From assembly GCA_946479395.1 (NCBI GenBank), contig CAMLFV010000006.1, forward strand, positions 1 to 31,031: a stretch of DNA of 31,031 nt. Direction: 5' to 3'. Source of the stretch: an uncultured Flavobacterium sp. (lineage in GTDB: Bacteria > Bacteroidota > Bacteroidia > Flavobacteriales > Flavobacteriaceae). The notes below the pieces were generated by a model. The model had not been told where the DNA came from and did not search any database. It saw only the letters and a program-made list of their open reading frames with translations. Position numbers and translations under genes: made by a program. Positions 30,422-31,031 of the stretch are shown piece by piece (within the stretch, counting starts at the first letter, position 1; each line of letters starts with the position of its first letter).

Positions 30422-30454
30422 AGACCTCACAGGTTTTAAAAACCTGTGAGGTCT
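30422..30454. repeat. Palindromic repeat, GC-rich hairpin 2
   Basis: A 33-nt perfect inverted repeat starting AGACCTCACAGGTTTT with a 1-nt centre. On the plus strand it is followed by GTTTTCTTTT and could end transcription of the gene at 29599. It lies 8 nt from the purD stop. Confidence 0.8.
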
Positions 30455-30462
30455 GTTTTCTT

Positions 30463-31031
30463 TTACAAATCAAAACCTAAAACGGTTCTGTAATATTTTT
30501 TGTCGAAGTTTATTTTTTCAAAGTTTTTGTATGATTGTTTTAAAGCGTCTTTGAAGTTTTCTCCGTAGGATGTTACTGCAATTACACGTCCGCCATTTGT
30601 AACGATAGTTCCGTCTTTTTCGGCAGTTCCTGCATGAAAAACAATCGAATCTTCTACCTGATCCAAACCAGTAATCTCTTTCCCTTTTTCGTAATCTTCA
30701 GGATATCCGCCCGAAACAATCATTACCGTTGTCGCTGTTCTTTCGTCGGTTTCTAATACCGTATTTGCCAATGTTTGATTTGCAACTGCCTGGAACAATT
30801 CCACCAAATCTGATTTAATTCTCGGAATAACCACTTCGGTTTCCGGATCGCCCATACGAACGTTGTATTCAATTACAAACGGATCGTTTCCTACCTTTAT
30901 CAAACCAATAAAAACAAAGCCTTTGTATTCAATAGCATCGTTTTTTAAGCCGTTAATTGTTGGTATTACAACGCGCTCTTCTACTTTTTGCATAAATTCT
31001 GCATCGGCAAACGTAACCGGAGAAACAGCAC
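30463..31031 (-). CDS. purD: Phosphoribosylamine--glycine ligase, C-terminal part (gene runs off the window)
   Basis: PurD joins glycine to 5-phosphoribosylamine to give GAR, the second step of purine synthesis. The last 189 codons are visible; the frame is open to the window edge ([20 protein letters not shown]), so the ATG at 30993 is internal. The ATP-grasp signature is [18 protein letters not shown], with the Asn, Arg, Asp and Glu that bind metal and ATP. The C-terminal domain includes [36 protein letters not shown] and the closing [10 protein letters not shown]. The sequence looks intact. Two palindromic repeats follow its stop. Confidence 0.95.
   Translation of the reverse strand, partial: AVSPVTFADAEFMQKVEERVVIPTINGLKNDAIEYKGFVFIGLIKVGNDPFVIEYNVRMGDPETEVVIPRIKSDLVELFQAVANQTLANTVLETDERTATTVMIVSGGYPEDYEKGKEITGLDQVEDSIVFHAGTAEKDGTIVTNGGRVIAVTSYGENFKDALKQSYKNFEKINFDKKYYRTVLGFDL

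Noticed and set aside
1..31031. tRNA genes, CRISPR arrays, insertion sequences, prophage
   Set aside because: Intergenic regions were read for cloverleaf ends, regularly spaced direct repeats and transposase or integrase motifs; none was found.

Overview
The window is AT-rich chromosomal DNA from a member of the Bacteroidota, almost certainly a Flavobacteriaceae species of the Flavobacterium/Myroides type. Four things point there. Most genes are preceded by the Bacteroidota -7 box TAnnTTTG and lack Shine-Dalgarno sequences. One secreted protein carries a type IX secretion C-terminal domain. Several families are, as far as I recall, typical of this group (DUF6341, DUF6427, DUF4254 beside a GT9 glycosyltransferase, DUF3109). 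The threonine-dehydrogenase-like gene is of the short-chain (epimerase-like) type described from Flavobacterium. I see no tRNA, rRNA, CRISPR array, transposase, integrase or phage gene.

Layout. 1-433: the 5' end of a minus-strand lipoprotein gene and a 350-nt gap with a minus-strand promoter and terminator. 434-5303: a small flavobacterial gene, then minus-strand units gpsA-terC and yicC-gmk-nadD. 5447-9276: a DUF3575 barrel gene and the unit tatD - acyltransferase - ansA. 9412-12797: short units of small or poorly known genes (retropepsin-like protease, DUF3109, a two-gene membrane/flavoprotein unit, DUF6341, DUF6427). 12792-16580: upp, then a plus-strand run DUF4254 - membrane protein - GT9 glycosyltransferase - M20 hydrolase. 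16601-20942: minus-strand unit lipoprotein - mfd - TonB-C-like protein. 21094-25573: threonine-dehydrogenase-like gene, a lipoprotein and a T9SS cargo protein that share a promoter-like 13-mer, then cvpA, a conserved unknown gene and pheS. 25624-28350: a minus-strand four-gene cassette (padR and three related membrane proteins) plus a separate small membrane gene. 28487-31031: a PaaE-type reductase, an orphan membrane-anchored protein, two palindromic repeats and the 3' part of purD.

Most of the window is housekeeping: phospholipid precursors, NAD and nucleotide metabolism, translation, repair and surface glycan assembly. The accessory-like part is the PadR cassette. Its genes overlap by 1-4 nt behind a textbook promoter with a dyad over the start site. 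Two adjacent members share a 180-nt block of about 94% identity, and the last member is split by a one-base shift in a run of seven A. Intergenic space also carries several palindromic repeats of the kind scattered through Bacteroidota genomes. Family names are from memory of sequence motifs; no database search was possible.
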